A stretch of 64,000 bases of DNA from Chlorocebus sabaeus (taxonomy: Eukaryota; Chordata; Mammalia; Primates; Cercopithecidae), in NCBI RefSeq assembly GCF_047675955.1, contig NC_132928.1, positions 49,036,889-49,100,888 of the forward strand, in the 5' to 3' direction. The notes under the pieces are model-generated. The model made no database searches. It was not told the DNA's origin and was given only the letters and a program-made list of their open reading frames with translations. The position numbers and the translations under genes were made by a program. Of the stretch, positions 22,706 through 35,420 are shown in pieces; position 1 is the first letter of the stretch, and each line of letters starts with the position of its first letter.

Positions 22706-22999
22706 TTTTTTTTTTTTTTTTTTTTTTAAAGACAGGGTCTGACTCTGTTGCCCAAGCTGGAGTACGGTGGCACAATCTCAGCTCACTGCAACTCCCGCCT
22801 CCTGGGCTCAAGCCATCCTCTCACTTTAGCCTCTCAAGTAACTGAGACTACAGGTACACCACCATGCCCAGCTAATTTTTGTTGAGATGGGGTTTTACCA
22901 TGTTGCACAGGCTAGTCTTGAACTTCTGAGCTCAAGCGATTCACCAGCCCTGGCCTCCCAAACTGCTGGGATTACAGGAGTAAACCAGCATGACCAGCC
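22706..22999 (-). mobile_element. AluJ-type SINE, antisense
   Basis: A poly(T) head at 22706-22727, then the reverse complement of a dimeric Alu, ending ATGACCAGCC. Confidence 0.93.
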
Positions 23000-23049
23000 T
23001 GCAGTGCCTCTTTAAAGATGATTGCCTTAACAAGTACTTTTCAATTGCT

Positions 23050-23250
23050 CTACTTTATTATTTGTTGAATCTCTACGACATGCTAGGTCCTTTGCTAGGA
23101 ACTTGCATATAACAATCTTGAAATGTGAGTACTGCAATTATCATTTTGTAGTAAGCAAAGTTGGCTCAAAGTGATTGCCAACAGTTGACTAAGGGGCAGA
23201 ATATGGATTCAAATTCAGATTATGCTGCTAACACAATGTTCTTTCTACAT
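23050..23250 (-). mobile_element. MIR SINE, antisense
   Basis: GACATGCTAGGTCCTTTGCT, then a degraded core and GGATTCAAATTCAGATTATG, the antisense MIR order. Confidence 0.55.
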
Positions 23251-25100
23251 GATGTATGGCTAAACTATCTTCTGCTTTTATTTTTTAAATCATTAAGAGC
23301 AACTTTTAACTACTTGGTACTTCCGTAATACATAATACTTCTTTCAACTTCTAAGGCTTAATGTTTCAATATAAAATTACAGAATTATTTTTAAGTTCTA
23401 TTATCTAAAATCATTATCAATAACCTGACCTTTATTATTTTGAGTACTTTTAAAGAGTATAGGCCACAAGTGACAGGCCAGAAGAGCTGTGTTTTAGAAA
23501 TTGTTATATTTCTAAAAATAATAACCAAACGTTGAATTTTACTGTACAGCCAAAACATTCCAGAGGTACAGACTATGGAAGAGAATTCTTCCTCTGGGAT
23601 CTATTAATCAAAACATGTTAATCCTTAGTTAAAATTATAGTTCATCAAGCCCCTTCACCCCAAACAAGATGTATGGCCACTGAAGAACAAAGGAAAAATT
23701 CCTAAAATCTCCAAAGAAACATGGTAGTGAGACTTACATATAGAAAATAAAAATCAGGGAAGTTTCATATGCTGAATATCAAACATATAAGCTAAGACTT
23801 TTGGTAAAAAGTTATTATTGCTAAAGCTCTCAGAAAAGATACAGATAAAAATAGGGAGATACCAATACTGTCCAGTTTTATGGTAAACTTTCAAATCCAA
23901 ATTTTCATATGCATACTTTTAGCATCCACACTAAAATTATACCAGAGAACCAACTAATTTAACTACATAATATCAAAAAAAGAAAAGAATAAATAATCCT
24001 TTTTAAAATGTAGTTTTCTAAGTTAACAACTATCCTTTATTTTGTCACATTTCTTCTGTTTTTATAACCAACATTCCTTTTCTATCCCATTGCATCTTCT
24101 GCCAGCCATGGTTAGCATCTGAGCCTGCAAGTAAGTGTTAATTCATGCCATAAATATTCAACTTTTACTTAGCTTCAATCATATTTTCACTCATGCTATT
24201 TCCTTTCACATTTTCTAGCACTCTTGTGTTTCCACTACTAAGTGTCATAGATGATGATATCATTATATTGTTTTTTTTTGTATTATAAGGTTCCAAGTTC
24301 ATATCCCCAGACTTATGGGCGACACGTTTATTCCCCTTAGACATTAACTCTTCCTTTCTCCTTCCTCCTTGATGGAAACAATTTTCAATAGTCTATGTGA
24401 AAGATGAGCTCACTGTCCCTTTACATACTTAACATTATAGACAAGCTTGTGAGATTTATTTCAATGATTATTGTCATCTGCTCTTTCTACTTGACAAGAG
24501 AGAGAGTCTACCATTGGAAATTAAAATACTGATTTATTTAAATTATTCTACTTCAGGTAGTGACCTATATTTGATTTTCCAGTAATTACGCACTGTGGCA
24601 AGTATGGAAGATGAAACAAAAATTTTAAACACTAGCAGTAGGTTTGAATTCCCTTTTATTGTGATTTTATTTATAAAACTAATGTTAATGCTCACCAAAT
24701 GTGTTTACTGTAAAATATCTTGCTAAAATATTTGTCTTAAGTTTTTAAACAGTAGTGGATAAAAGATATGGCTTCAAAGAAGCTTGAGAGAGACCTCAGT
24801 TTTCTGTAAAAATCAGAACCCCATATTTTCTAATAAATTCATTCCAACTATTATTTATTAGGTACTGATATAAAAAGCATGTTTAAATAACTGGCTTTAT
24901 TAGAAGAATTGTAACAAAGAATTCCTCTATTTATTATTAGGCAAGAAAATTTGGTCATGATGATCTCAAATTAAAGTTATTAATGATTAGACAAAAGACA
25001 TAAATAAAATGCCTTGTAGCTTGTGGGTTGAAAAGTATAAAAAATATAAGGCATACTGATAGGAAAGGAAAACTGTAAAACTGTTTCTTCCTAGACAATA
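23251..25100. other. Unassigned AT-rich sequence
   Basis: About 1.85 kb without a recognised gene or repeat. A segment at 24233-24270 resembles 19435-19472. Confidence 0.45.
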
Positions 25101-25104
25101 TAAC

Positions 25105-25765
25105 ATATTATGTAAAAAATTATCAGAACCTACAAAAGCACTTCTAGAGCAAATGAATTTCACTAGGTTTCAGGTTAAAGACAATATCCAAAATTCAACT
25201 GTATTTCTATAAACTAGCAATAAATGATTGCAAAATAAATTTAAAATCATTACCATTGATGACAGCATTAATATATGAAATAGGGATAAATTTAGCAAAA
25301 TATGTGCAAGATCTGTATATGGAAATGTAGAAAACTAAAACTATATGGAAAACTAAAAATGTTGCTAAGACAAACTAAAGAAGACCTAAACAAATGGAAA
25401 AGTGTATCATGTTCGTGGACTAGAATTGTTGAATACTTATCAATGTTAATATGTCAATTTCTACAAAATAATCTATAGATTCAGTGCAATTACAATCAAA
25501 ATCCCAGGAGGCTGTTTTGCAAAAACTGACAAGTAGATTTAAAAATTTATATGGAAATTCAAGAAAAGTTAAGTCAAACAATTTTGAAAATGAAAAATAT
25601 TAAATGTATACTGTTTGATTTCAAGACTTACTATAAAGCTACAGTAATGAAGACAAGTGTTGCACCAGCATAAAGATAAACCCTATGGAATAAGAGAGCC
25701 GAGAAACAGACCTACACATGCATGGTCAATTGATTTCCTACAAAGGTGTCAACATAATTCAATTC
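25105..25765 (+). mobile_element. Old L1 ORF2 fragment
   Basis: ORF2 order is kept: CAGGTTAAAGACAATATCCA, then AGATCTGTATATGGAAATGT, AGATTCAGTGCAATTACAAT, ACTATAAAGCTACAGTAATG and TTGATTTCCTACAAAGGTGT. Heavily broken frame. Confidence 0.78.
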
Positions 25766-27235
25766 TTCCTTAATATATTTGCAAACATGTTAGGGGAAAA
25801 CACGATTATTCCATGCCATTCTTTTGGAAATAAACAGAACCAAAAACGTGTAAAGGCTTACTTTTCCCTGATTAGTAACATATTAAATCCACATAGAAAG
25901 GGATCCCCATGTTCCATTTTGTGAATGATCAGCAATTAGTTCTTCTCCTTTGGGAGCTGGAAAAACATCAGCCATGCACTACAGAAATAAAGCTGCCCTT
26001 TCTTTTCTTTAAACTACACGATGATAGAGGAAGTGAGAAGACTAAATGACTCCTATGGTAAATTCTCAATGTGTAAGGAAAACAAAACCAAAACCTGAGA
26101 AATAGGAGCCTTAGAAAATGTTTTATTCCAGATTTAAAATGGCAAGAAAAACAACAGAAAAACTAGCATAATGATGGAAAATTTAACATTGTGAAATAAT
26201 CCGTAACATCTCTTTGGTATGACTGAAAAAGAAAATGGGCCTGTGACTGTATCCAATGTTGCAATGCTTCTTATAAAATCATTTTCTTATTAACATGAGA
26301 AAGGAGAAAAAAGATAAAAAAGAATAAAAAGTTTCCAATTTAAAAGCAAAGATTAAATTACTTCTATTTCTTAAAAAGTATTTCCAAGAAAATACTGACA
26401 AGTGCTATGATTCATAGTGTTTTCAATATTCAATAAACATTATGTTATTCAAGCTTCTACTATCCCTCTTTGAAACATAATGAAGTATTGGTATTTTTAG
26501 ATCTGAAAGCTCCCGCATATTGAATTCAAAAGAAAACCATATACCCTCATCCCTTCATTTGGCCTTTTATGTAGGTATGTTAAATTTTAATACTGGTGAA
26601 AAGTGATAATATTAAAGGATACAACAGACTTGAAGCTAAAGGTTGGTTTTCTTTCAACAACCCTGATTACGTTAAGTATGGCAGACATTTTGATTATGTT
26701 TGAAAAGGTCAAATGGGAGAAAAGTAAAGGGGAAAGCAGTATATAATGAATGCCTACTCTGTGCTAGATGTAGTAGTATGCTAATAAATGTTTAACAACC
26801 AGCTCTGTGTGTGTGTGTGTGTGTGTGTGATGTATATGTGTTTATTATAAATTTTACTGATATACAGGATATATAGCACATAATTTACAAAGTATAATAA
26901 AAATACAATACTCTTTTTTGTAATTTCATAAAGCCAGGTGAATCTTACAAATCTCATGATTTGGAAAACTCATGAGAAATCAACCTAAGGTTGCAACTAA
27001 TGAATGAGTATGGGTCCAATCTGAATGCATGATATTTTCACTTACATTGAAAAAAGAAACAACAAAGATATATATCATAACTTCACTTGTTCACTAATGA
27101 CATAAGCAACTTCTTTGCTAAATTAGACAATAGTTTAGAACTTGTCCTCAATGTTTTGTGCTATTCACAATAATGAAAAACAGACATAAAAAATTAAGTT
27201 TAATCTGCTTTATTGGCATTTTGCATGTCAATTTC
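25766..27235. other. Unassigned sequence with a possible MIR piece
   Basis: Mostly AT-rich. 26738-26795 (GAATGCCTACTCTGTGCTAG) resembles an antisense MIR 3' end. The 68-codon frame at 25718-25924 is not supported. Confidence 0.4.
26803..26829. repeat. (TG)n microsatellite
   Basis: A pure TG run of about 13 units. Confidence 0.93.
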
Positions 27236-27248
27236 TTCCTTTTCTTCT

Positions 27249-27536
27249 ATTTTTTTAGATAGGGTCTTGCTCTGTTGCCTAGACTGGAGTGCAGTGATGC
27301 AATCATAGCTCACTGCAGCCTCTCTCAGACTCAAAACAATCCTCCCACCTCAGCCTCTTGAGTAACTGGGACTTAACGGTATGCGTCTCCATGCCTGGCT
27401 AAATTTTTAAAATTTTTAGTAGAGACAAGGTCTTGCTATGTTGCCCAGGCTGGTCTCAAAATCCTGAGCTCAAGTGATTCTCCTGCCTCGGACTCCCAAA
27501 GTGCTGGGATCATAGGCATGAGTCACTTCGTCCAGC
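27249..27536 (-). mobile_element. AluJ-type SINE, antisense
   Basis: The reverse complement of a dimeric Alu, from GATAGGGTCTTGCTCTGTTG to GTCACTTCGTCCAGC, with old-subfamily divergence. Confidence 0.92.
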
Positions 27537-27739
27537 TTTTGTCAATTTCTTAAATCTAGACAGTCAACAAAACAAATCCAAGCCGTGATTTTTATATTTA
27601 CCAATTTCCATAACATACATACTACAATTGCAGATTTCAAGCTATTAATATGACATCACTGAATACAGAGTTGGGAAGAGATATGCAAGCAGCACATCTT
27701 TATACAGTATTTCACCATACAGATATAACAGACATAAAT

Positions 27740-28031
27740 GGCCAGGCACAGTGGCTCATGCTGTAAACCCAGCACTTTGGGAGGCCAAGGCAGGTGGATC
27801 ACCTGAGGTCGGGAGTTTGAGGCCAGCCTGACCAACATGGAGAAATCTCGTCTCTACTAAAAATACAAAATTAGCCTGGCATGGTGGCGTATGCCTGTAA
27901 TCCCAGCTACTCAGAAGGCTTAAGCAGGAGAATTGCTTGAACCCGGGAGGCAGAGGCTGCGGTGAGCCAAGATCACGCCATTGCACTCCAGCCTGGGCAA
28001 CAAGAGTGAAACTCCATCTCAAAAAAAAAAA

Positions 28032-28067
<36 letters not shown>
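27740..28067 (+). mobile_element. AluS-type SINE with AC-repeat tail
   Basis: A dimeric Alu flanked by CAGACATAAAT (27729-27739 and 28068-28078), an 11-bp perfect target-site duplication. After about 15 A bases the tail has become a pure AC run up to the duplication. Confidence 0.95.

Positions 28068-28068
<1 letters not shown>
28035..28068. repeat. (AC)n microsatellite in Alu tail
   Basis: About 17 AC units, bounded by the Alu poly(A) and the target-site duplication. Confidence 0.93.
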
Positions 28069-28073
<5 letters not shown>

Positions 28074-28284
28074 TAAATAACAACACAGTGTAGCAAAATA
28101 ATTAAGTGAAGAGTTTTGAGCATTTATTGACTTTGCTTTTAATTTAACTTATTTAATTATAAGTTTATACAATTTTTAATAATGGCTGTGTTTAACAATC
28201 AGCTCACAAGATTTCTGAAAATTTAACAATTGGCTCTTGTGAGCTGGTACAAGCCAGCTCCAATATACTACTGACTGGACACCA

Positions 28285-28385
28285 TAGAAATGTTTCACAG
28301 ACAAGAGAACTAAAATGTAGCAATGATTTGTCCAAAAATCACACAGTTGGTAAATGGTAACATAGTGATTCAAGCTGGGGTATGA
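28285..28385 (-). mobile_element. MIR SINE fragment, antisense
   Basis: Antisense MIR core: TTTGTCCAAAAATCACACAG, then TTGGTAAATGG and GATTCAAGCTGGGG. Confidence 0.5.
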
Positions 28386-29800
28386 ATGACTTTAAATGTT
28401 TACGCTACCATACCAGGTTATCAAAGATATAATTTACAGTAAACTTTTATAATATGATTCACATAAGATTTTTTTGTTTGTAAATGTTTAAGTGGAAAAT
28501 CTGTTATGTTTTTTGTATTTAGTTGTTTTTGTTGTTGTTGTTGTTCTTTTGATTTCAAAGAACAGACAATCACTTTAAATAAAAGGTTTGCTTCACAGAT
28601 ATAATGGTTTCAGTTGGTGAGCTGGGGTGCCAACCACAGAAACCTTGATAGAGGCATGCTTCATGGGAATTGGAAAGCCATGGCAATTGAGAAACTGACC
28701 AGCTTGCTTCTCTTTCGTGGCTATAAAGCCTCTATTTTTCTTTCTACATATATTCTATTCTCTCTGTACAGATATCTGTGCTGTCTCATTGTTTCTACCT
28801 TGTAGAGTTCAATTAAAATCAGATTAAATTTTCTGTATCATGTAATAATTAGATAGTAAAAAGCCTTCCCTATTAACTTACTTTAAAAAATCTTCACTAT
28901 CCAAAGTCTAATCAATTTATCATTCTTCACTGAGAAGCCATTAGGTGGGAAATAGTAAATACTAAATAAATAACAGATAATTTCTGTACTTAAGATCACT
29001 AAAAATCTAACAAGGCAAATTACAAACAAAGAATAAGATTCCTCTGAAAACTTTTACTGACTAATAAGTACAAATAAACAATGCAGTAGCAACTAAATGG
29101 ATTAGAGGTTTGAAACAATAGGTGCCTCACAATCAGTTTCCTTTTTTTCTCATGCCCTGAGCACCTTCTGAAAGCCAAGGAAGACAAAGACTAAGATAAA
29201 AGCTGGTTATAGGTAACTACAATAACCCTATGAAGCTAAACTGTTAAGATTACTAGTATTCTTTTATAAAAAATGTATACTTTTGTCAAAGTTTTAGGAT
29301 TCAGTCAATGAAATTAAATAACACTTAGCTTCTTTGGTTAAATCCACTAAACGGTTGTGGAAAAGTAGATGTTAAGAGAAGGAATATGTTAACCATTTCA
29401 AATATTAAGTAACTTTGTATTAATTACTAATGATTAAGAACAAAAGACCACTATTTGACATAAAGGCAATATGATTATTAAATTTCAATTTGAAATATTA
29501 ACCATAAAAATTATAAAGATGATTTTAATGGTGCTGTACAAAAAAATATATTTTAAATCCAGTTAGGTAGATAGACATTTTACATACAAAACAACAAACT
29601 TTTAAGTAATTCCTGTACTCAGGTCCCCAACCCCCAAAAAAGATCATCTTTCAAAGGTTTATGAAGATTACTCCACGGGATGTATTAATGAATAGCTGAG
29701 TTCTAGCAAGGTCTGACTTTTTGCTCAACTGTTTGGTTTTTGCTTGTCTAGGAATAAAGGGGATAGTTTTTTAAATGTCCTATCAAAAAAAAATCAAGCA
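28386..29800. other. Unassigned AT-rich sequence
   Basis: Contains a short GTT repeat near 28523-28548. The frame at 28614-28805 (63 codons) has no recognised domain. Confidence 0.45.
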
Positions 29801-29804
29801 AAGT

Positions 29805-30385
29805 TTTACTATGGAGATTTCTCAAAGAACCAAAAGTAGATCTACCATTCGATCCAGTAATCCTACTACTATGTATCTACCCAAAGGAAGTCATTATATC
29901 AAAAAAACACCTATACAAATATGTTAACTGCAGCACAACTGCAAAGATAGGGAAGCAACCTAAGTGCCCATCAAGTGGAGTAGATAAAAAAAAAATGTGG
30001 TATATACACACCATGGAATACTACTCAGTCATAAGAAAGAACAAAATAATGTCTTTTGCAGCAACTTGGATGGAACTGGAGGCCATTATTCTAAGTGAAG
30101 TAACTCAGGAATGGAAAACCAAATACTGTATGTTCTCACTTATAAGTGGAAGCTAAGCTATGGGTACTCGAAGACATACAGAATGGTATAATGGACACTG
30201 GAGACTCAGAAGAGAGGAGGGTGGGGGAGCTGAGATAAAATACTACATATTGGGTAAAATGTACACTACTCAGGTGACAGGTATACTAAAATCTGAAACT
30301 TCACCACTATACAATGCATCCATGTAACCAAAACCCACTTGTACACCTAAAGCTATTTAAATAAAAAAATTAGTAAAATAAAAGT
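29805..30385 (+). mobile_element. L1 3' end (L1PB/L1MA-like)
   Basis: The end of ORF2 (CACACCATGGAATACTACTC, then GATGGAACTGGAGGCCATTA) followed by a 3' UTR (CCAAAACCCACTTGTACACC) and an A-rich end. Confidence 0.85.
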
Positions 30386-30394
30386 ATGGCAGAA

Positions 30395-30525
30395 AAAGAA
30401 AAAAGGAACACAGACTCCAGAAGGACATAGCCCTGCCTTGGTTTTAGCCCTGAGAGATCCATTTTGGACTTCTGACCTACAGAACTATGAGATGATAAAT
30501 GTGTGTTGTTCTAAGCTAAAAACAA
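30395..30525 (+). mobile_element. MaLR-type LTR 3' fragment
   Basis: TTGGACTTCTGACCTACAGA, then ACTATGAGATGATAAATGTG, as in the 3' part of MLT1/MST LTRs. Short and diverged. Confidence 0.45.
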
Positions 30526-31084
30526 AACAGAACAAAAAGCAAGCAAAGTTTTGGTTCTGAATAAAGTGAAGTAAGTTTATTCCACCTGTCTCTCCCAGTG
30601 AATTCATCCATAAAACCTAAACAAAAATGTAAGCAGCAGCTATCTGAAGACTCTTAAGGTTTGCAGAAAAAGACAAGAATCAAAGTGCCACCAAACCAGC
30701 AGTCAGTTTACCATATATTTTTCCTCTTCAGTATCTGCGGGCCTGTACTCAATGCTGCCCAAAACCAAGATATAGGCATCAGTGCAGACAGACTGCGTTC
30801 CAAAAATCCTCTAAATCTGTCTTGAGGTGTAGGAAAGGGATTTCTTAACACTCAGTGAGGAAACATTCCCCCTTTTTTTCTTTTATCCATTCTCTTGTAA
30901 CCAAACTCCCATGAAACTCTGTGGTAGTCATGGCAGTGAGAACAGTAGTAACAGGAGCCTGGAAGAGCCTAAAACACTGAGGAAAAGAAATTTTCTTCTT
31001 ACAGCAGAGAAGTAGTACTCCCCAGAGAGTGAAATTGACCCCTACTGCATATTGCATGTTCACTCTCATTCTCGGACTCTCTTG

Positions 31085-31150
31085 CTCACTCGTGCTCTCT
31101 CTCTTGCAGTCTCTCTCTGTCTCTCTCTCTTCCCCTCCCTCCCTCCTGTT
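31085..31150. repeat. CT-rich low-complexity tract
   Basis: Runs of CT and TCCC in the presumed 5' region of the old L1. Confidence 0.8.
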
Positions 31151-31228
31151 CCACTGTTTAACTTTGGAAGCAAGGAAAGTCACAGGAATTGCTCTGCAGA
31201 GCGGGGTAAATAAAGCCCTAGTTATCTA

Positions 31229-31304
31229 ACCAGAGAACAGAAAAGGGACCAGAGAACAGAAAAGGGACCAGAGAACAGAAAAGGGACCAGAGAACAGAAA
31301 AGGG
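31229..31304. repeat. 19-bp minisatellite, four perfect copies
   Basis: Unit ACCAGAGAACAGAAAAGGG at 31229, 31248, 31267 and 31286, with no difference between copies. Confidence 0.97.
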
Positions 31305-31441
31305 ACACTTCAGAGATCAAGGAGAATGCATAGAGAGAAAAGCTTGCATAATTGGATCTGAACCTAAACAGCACACCAGAGACTCTGAAAATTAAACTAT
31401 GAATATACTGCTGTCCAGGCACCTGACACATATCTAGTCAT

Positions 31442-31495
31442 ATGTGGGACATATCTGGATAGCATATCATGTGGGACATATCTGAATAGCGTATC
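31442..31495. repeat. 27-bp tandem duplication
   Basis: 31442-31468 and 31469-31495 agree at 25 of 27 bases (core ATGTGGGACATATCTG). Confidence 0.92.
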
Positions 31496-31567
31496 AAAGG
31501 CTTTGAAAACAACACTAATATTGAAATCACAAATCACACAAGGTTAGTTAGAAATTGTGCCTAAACC

Positions 31568-31864
31568 AGCTGGGCACAGTGGCTCACACCTGTAATCTCA
31601 GCACTTTGTGAGGCCGAGGAAGGTGGATCATGAGGTCAGGAGATCGAGACCATCCTGGCTAACACGGTGAAACCCCATCTCTACTAAAAATACAAAAAAA
31701 CTAGCCGGGCATGGCGGCATGTGCCTGTAATCCCAGCTACTCAAGAGGCTGAGGTAGGAGAACCCAGGAGAAGAGGGTTGCAGTGAGCTGAGATTGCTCC
31801 ATTGCACTCCAGCCTGGGCGACACAGTGAAACACTGTCTCAAAAAAAAAAAAAAAAAAGAAAAA
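31568..31864 (+). mobile_element. AluY/S-type SINE with right-arm deletion
   Basis: Flanked by an 18-bp perfect target-site duplication (31550-31567 and 31865-31882, starting AGAAATTGTGCC). The right arm lacks about 20 bp around the usual CGCTTGAACCCGGG segment. Confidence 0.95.
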
Positions 31865-33302
31865 GAAATTGTGCCTAAACCTGAACAAGTCAGTCAACAC
31901 TCTATACAGGATATAAGCAAGACCTTGAATCTCCTAACGTAATATCCAAAATGCCCAAGATACAATCCAAAAATCACCTGGCATACAAATAACCTGGAAA
32001 ATCTCAACACATGGCAGAAGACAACAAATGCCAACTCCAAGATGACACAGATGTTGGAATTATGTAACAAAAACTATCATTAAAATGCTTCACCAAGGAA
32101 GTACAAATATGCTTGAAAGGAATAGAAAGGAATGCTCTGGCACAAAAATAGAAGATCAAAAGAAGAATCAAATAAAAAATTTTGAACTGAAAAATTTAAC
32201 AAATAAAATAAAAACTCACCAAATGCAAGCAGAAATAGAGATGACAGAGCAAAGAGTGAGTACACCTGAAGACACATCAATAGAAATTATTCACTCTAAG
32301 CCACAGAGGAATAAATGATGGGGAGAGGAAGACGGAGGATCTCAGGGACTTGAGGGACTACAAAAAATCTAACATTCATGTCAACCAGGTTCCCAAAGGA
32401 AAAGAAATAGAATACAGTACATAAAAAAAATCTTAAGACATAATAGTTAAAAACACCCCAAATTTGGTGAAAGACATAAACCTACATATTCAAGAAGCTA
32501 AGTAAACTCCAAATGGGATAAATCCAAAGAAGTCCAAGCCCAGATGGATCATAATCAAACTGCAAAAAACTAAAGATAAAATAACTCTTGAAAGTAGCCA
32601 GAGAAAAACAACTCATTGCTTATTTTAACAACTGTGAAATTTTTATTGAAATCTCCACACATGGAGGTAGATCAAAATTTTTAAAGTGCAACAAGAAAAG
32701 AACTGTCAGCCCAGAATATATATCCACTGAAAACATCCTTCAGGAATGAAGGTGAAATAAAGATAATCTGAGAGAAAGAAAATCTAAGAGAATTTGTAGC
32801 CAGCAGACTACTCTAAAAAAATTGTTAAAGGAATTTCTTTGGATGGGCGAGAAATAATAATCAGGAAACTCAAAACCTCATCAGGAATGAAGGAAAATCA
32901 ACAGAAGCAGCAAATATCTGGGTATATATATAATGAAGTATTCTTCTTGAGTTCTATAAAATCTTTGTCAGCTGAAAGCAAAAATTATAATATTGTCTAA
33001 TGGAGTTTTCAATGTATGTGGATGTCAACATAAGACAATCACAGCTTAAGAGGAAAGGGAAAGAGATCTATTTGGTGTAAAGGTTTCTACATTCTATACA
33101 AAATTGTAAAATATTAATCCTAAGCAGACTGTTTAAAGTATGTATATTATAATCCCTAAAGCAACCATTAGAAATAACTGTAGAAACAGATACAAGAAAA
33201 AATACAACTGATACATTAAAATACAAAAAATATTAAAATACTCCCCCCACCCCCAAAAAAAACAAGAATGGGAAAATGAACAGAAAACATACAGAAAAGC
33301 AA

Positions 33303-33338
<36 letters not shown>
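33303..33338. repeat. (AAT)n microsatellite
   Basis: About 12 uninterrupted AAT units within the old L1, near the ORF2 start. Confidence 0.95.
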
Positions 33339-33339
<1 letters not shown>

Positions 33340-34698
33340 TGGTAGATCTAAATCCAAACATAACAATTATTACATTAAATGTAAATGACCTATCTAAACA
33401 TGCCAATTAAAAGATGTACTGTCACAATGAGTTTTTTAAATGACCAACTATGTATGTCGCCTGCAAGAAACTCACTTCAAACATAATATAAAGTGAAGTT
33501 TGAAAGTAAAATGATGGGAAAAGATATACCATGCAAATACTAATCAAAAGGAAGATGAAACTGTTATATTAATATCAAAGCAAGCATCAAAGTAAACAAA
33601 ATTACCAAGGATAGAGATATCAATAACCATAAAAGAATCATAAAAAAAAAAATACTTTGAAAATGCAGATGCACCTACAACAGAGCTTCAAGATGTATGA
33701 ATCAAAAACTGACAGAAATGAAAGGAGAAAGAGACAAATATACAATTATAGCTGGAGACTTCAACATAACTCTTAGTAATCAATAAAATGAGTATGAGTA
33801 GACAGAAAATCAGCAAGAATATAGAAGAACCGAACATCAATTAACCAGGTGGATGTAATTAACCTTTAAAGAAAACTTCAAGAACACCACCAGAATATAC
33901 ATACTTATCCTTTTCAAAATGCACATGGAACTATGTACCAAGATAGACTATATCCTGGGTCATAAGCCTTATCAAATTTAAAAGAATTGAAATTATGCGA
34001 AGTATGTTCTCCTAAACTGTAACAAAATTAGAAATCAATAATGAAAGGATAAGAGCAAATTCTCCAAACACATGGAAATTAAATGACACAATTCTATATA
34101 ATCCATGAGTCAAAAAGGAATATCAAGGGAAATCAGAAAATATTTTGAATAAAAATACAACCTATCAAAATTTGAGGGATACTGCTAAAACAGTGCTTAG
34201 AGGGGAATTTATGATATTAAATGTTTATATGAGAAATCTCAAACCACTAACCTAAGCTTCCACTTTAAGAAAATAGAAAATGTAAACAAAATGAACCCAA
34301 AAGCAAATGGAAGAAATAATGGAAATGACCAACATTGAAAACAAACCAAAAAAAAAAAACCCTAATAATCAGTGAAATCAAAAGGTGGTTCTTCAGAAAC
34401 AGTAATGTAACTCATTTAAAAAACAAAAAAACTCAAGGAAGACTGACAGAGAAAAAAGAAAAGACACAAATTACCAACAATAAAAATGAAATAGAGAAGA
34501 ACTACAGACACTGCAGACATTCAAGGATACTGAGAAAACTACAAACAACTCTATGTGCCTACATTTGACATCTTAGATAAAACTGGTCAATTCCTCAAAA
34601 ACCATACACTACCAAACTTCACCCAAAATGAAATAGACAACCTAAATAGAGTTATAAGTATTAAAGAAATTGAGTCATTATTAAAAACCTTCCAAAAT

Positions 34699-34993
34699 GG
34701 CCAGGCGTGGTGGCTCACGCCTGTAATGCCAGCACTTTGGAAGGCTGAGGTGGGCAGATCACCTGGGGTCAGAAGTCTGAAACCAGCCTGGTCAACATGG
34801 TGAAATCCCATCTCTACTAAAAATACAAAAATTAGCTGGGCATGGTGGCACATACCTGTAAACCCAGCTACTCAGGAGGCTGAGGGCAGGAGAATCACTT
34901 GAACCCGGGAGGCAGAGGCTGCAGTGAATCAAGACTGTGACACTGTACTCCAACCTGGGCGACAGTGAGACTCTATCTCAAAAAAAGAAAAAA
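34699..34993 (+). mobile_element. AluS-type SINE in old L1
   Basis: A dimeric Alu with a perfect 13-bp target-site duplication AAAAACCTTCCAA (34683-34695 and 34994-35006), inserted in L1 ORF2 sequence. Confidence 0.94.
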
Positions 34994-35018
34994 AAAAACC
35001 TTCCAAGAAAGAAATCTT

Positions 35019-35317
35019 GGCTGGGTGTGGTGGCTCATGTCTGTAATCCTAGCCCTTTGGGAGGCCGAGGGGTGTGGATCACCTGAGATCAGGAGTTTCA
35101 GACCAGCCTGGCCAATATGGTGAAACCCTGCCTCTACTAAAAATACAAAAAAATTAGCTGGGCATGGTGGCAGGCGCCTATAATCCCAGCTACTCAGGAG
35201 GCTGAGGTAGAAGAATCACTAGAACCCTGGTGGCAGAGGTTGCAGTGAGCAGAGATCGCGCCACTGCACTCCAGCCTGGGCAACAGAGTGAGACTCCGCC
35301 TCAAAAAAAAAAAAAAA
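35019..35317 (+). mobile_element. AluS-type SINE in old L1
   Basis: A dimeric Alu about 13 bp beyond the duplication of the preceding Alu, in the same orientation. The flanks share AGAAATCT. Confidence 0.93.
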
Positions 35318-35420
35318 GCAGAAATCTCTAGACGCAGATAATTTCAAGGAGGTGATCAACCCAACATTCAACAAAGTGATACCAACTCTATACAGTATAA
35401 TCTCAGAAAACAGAAGGAGG

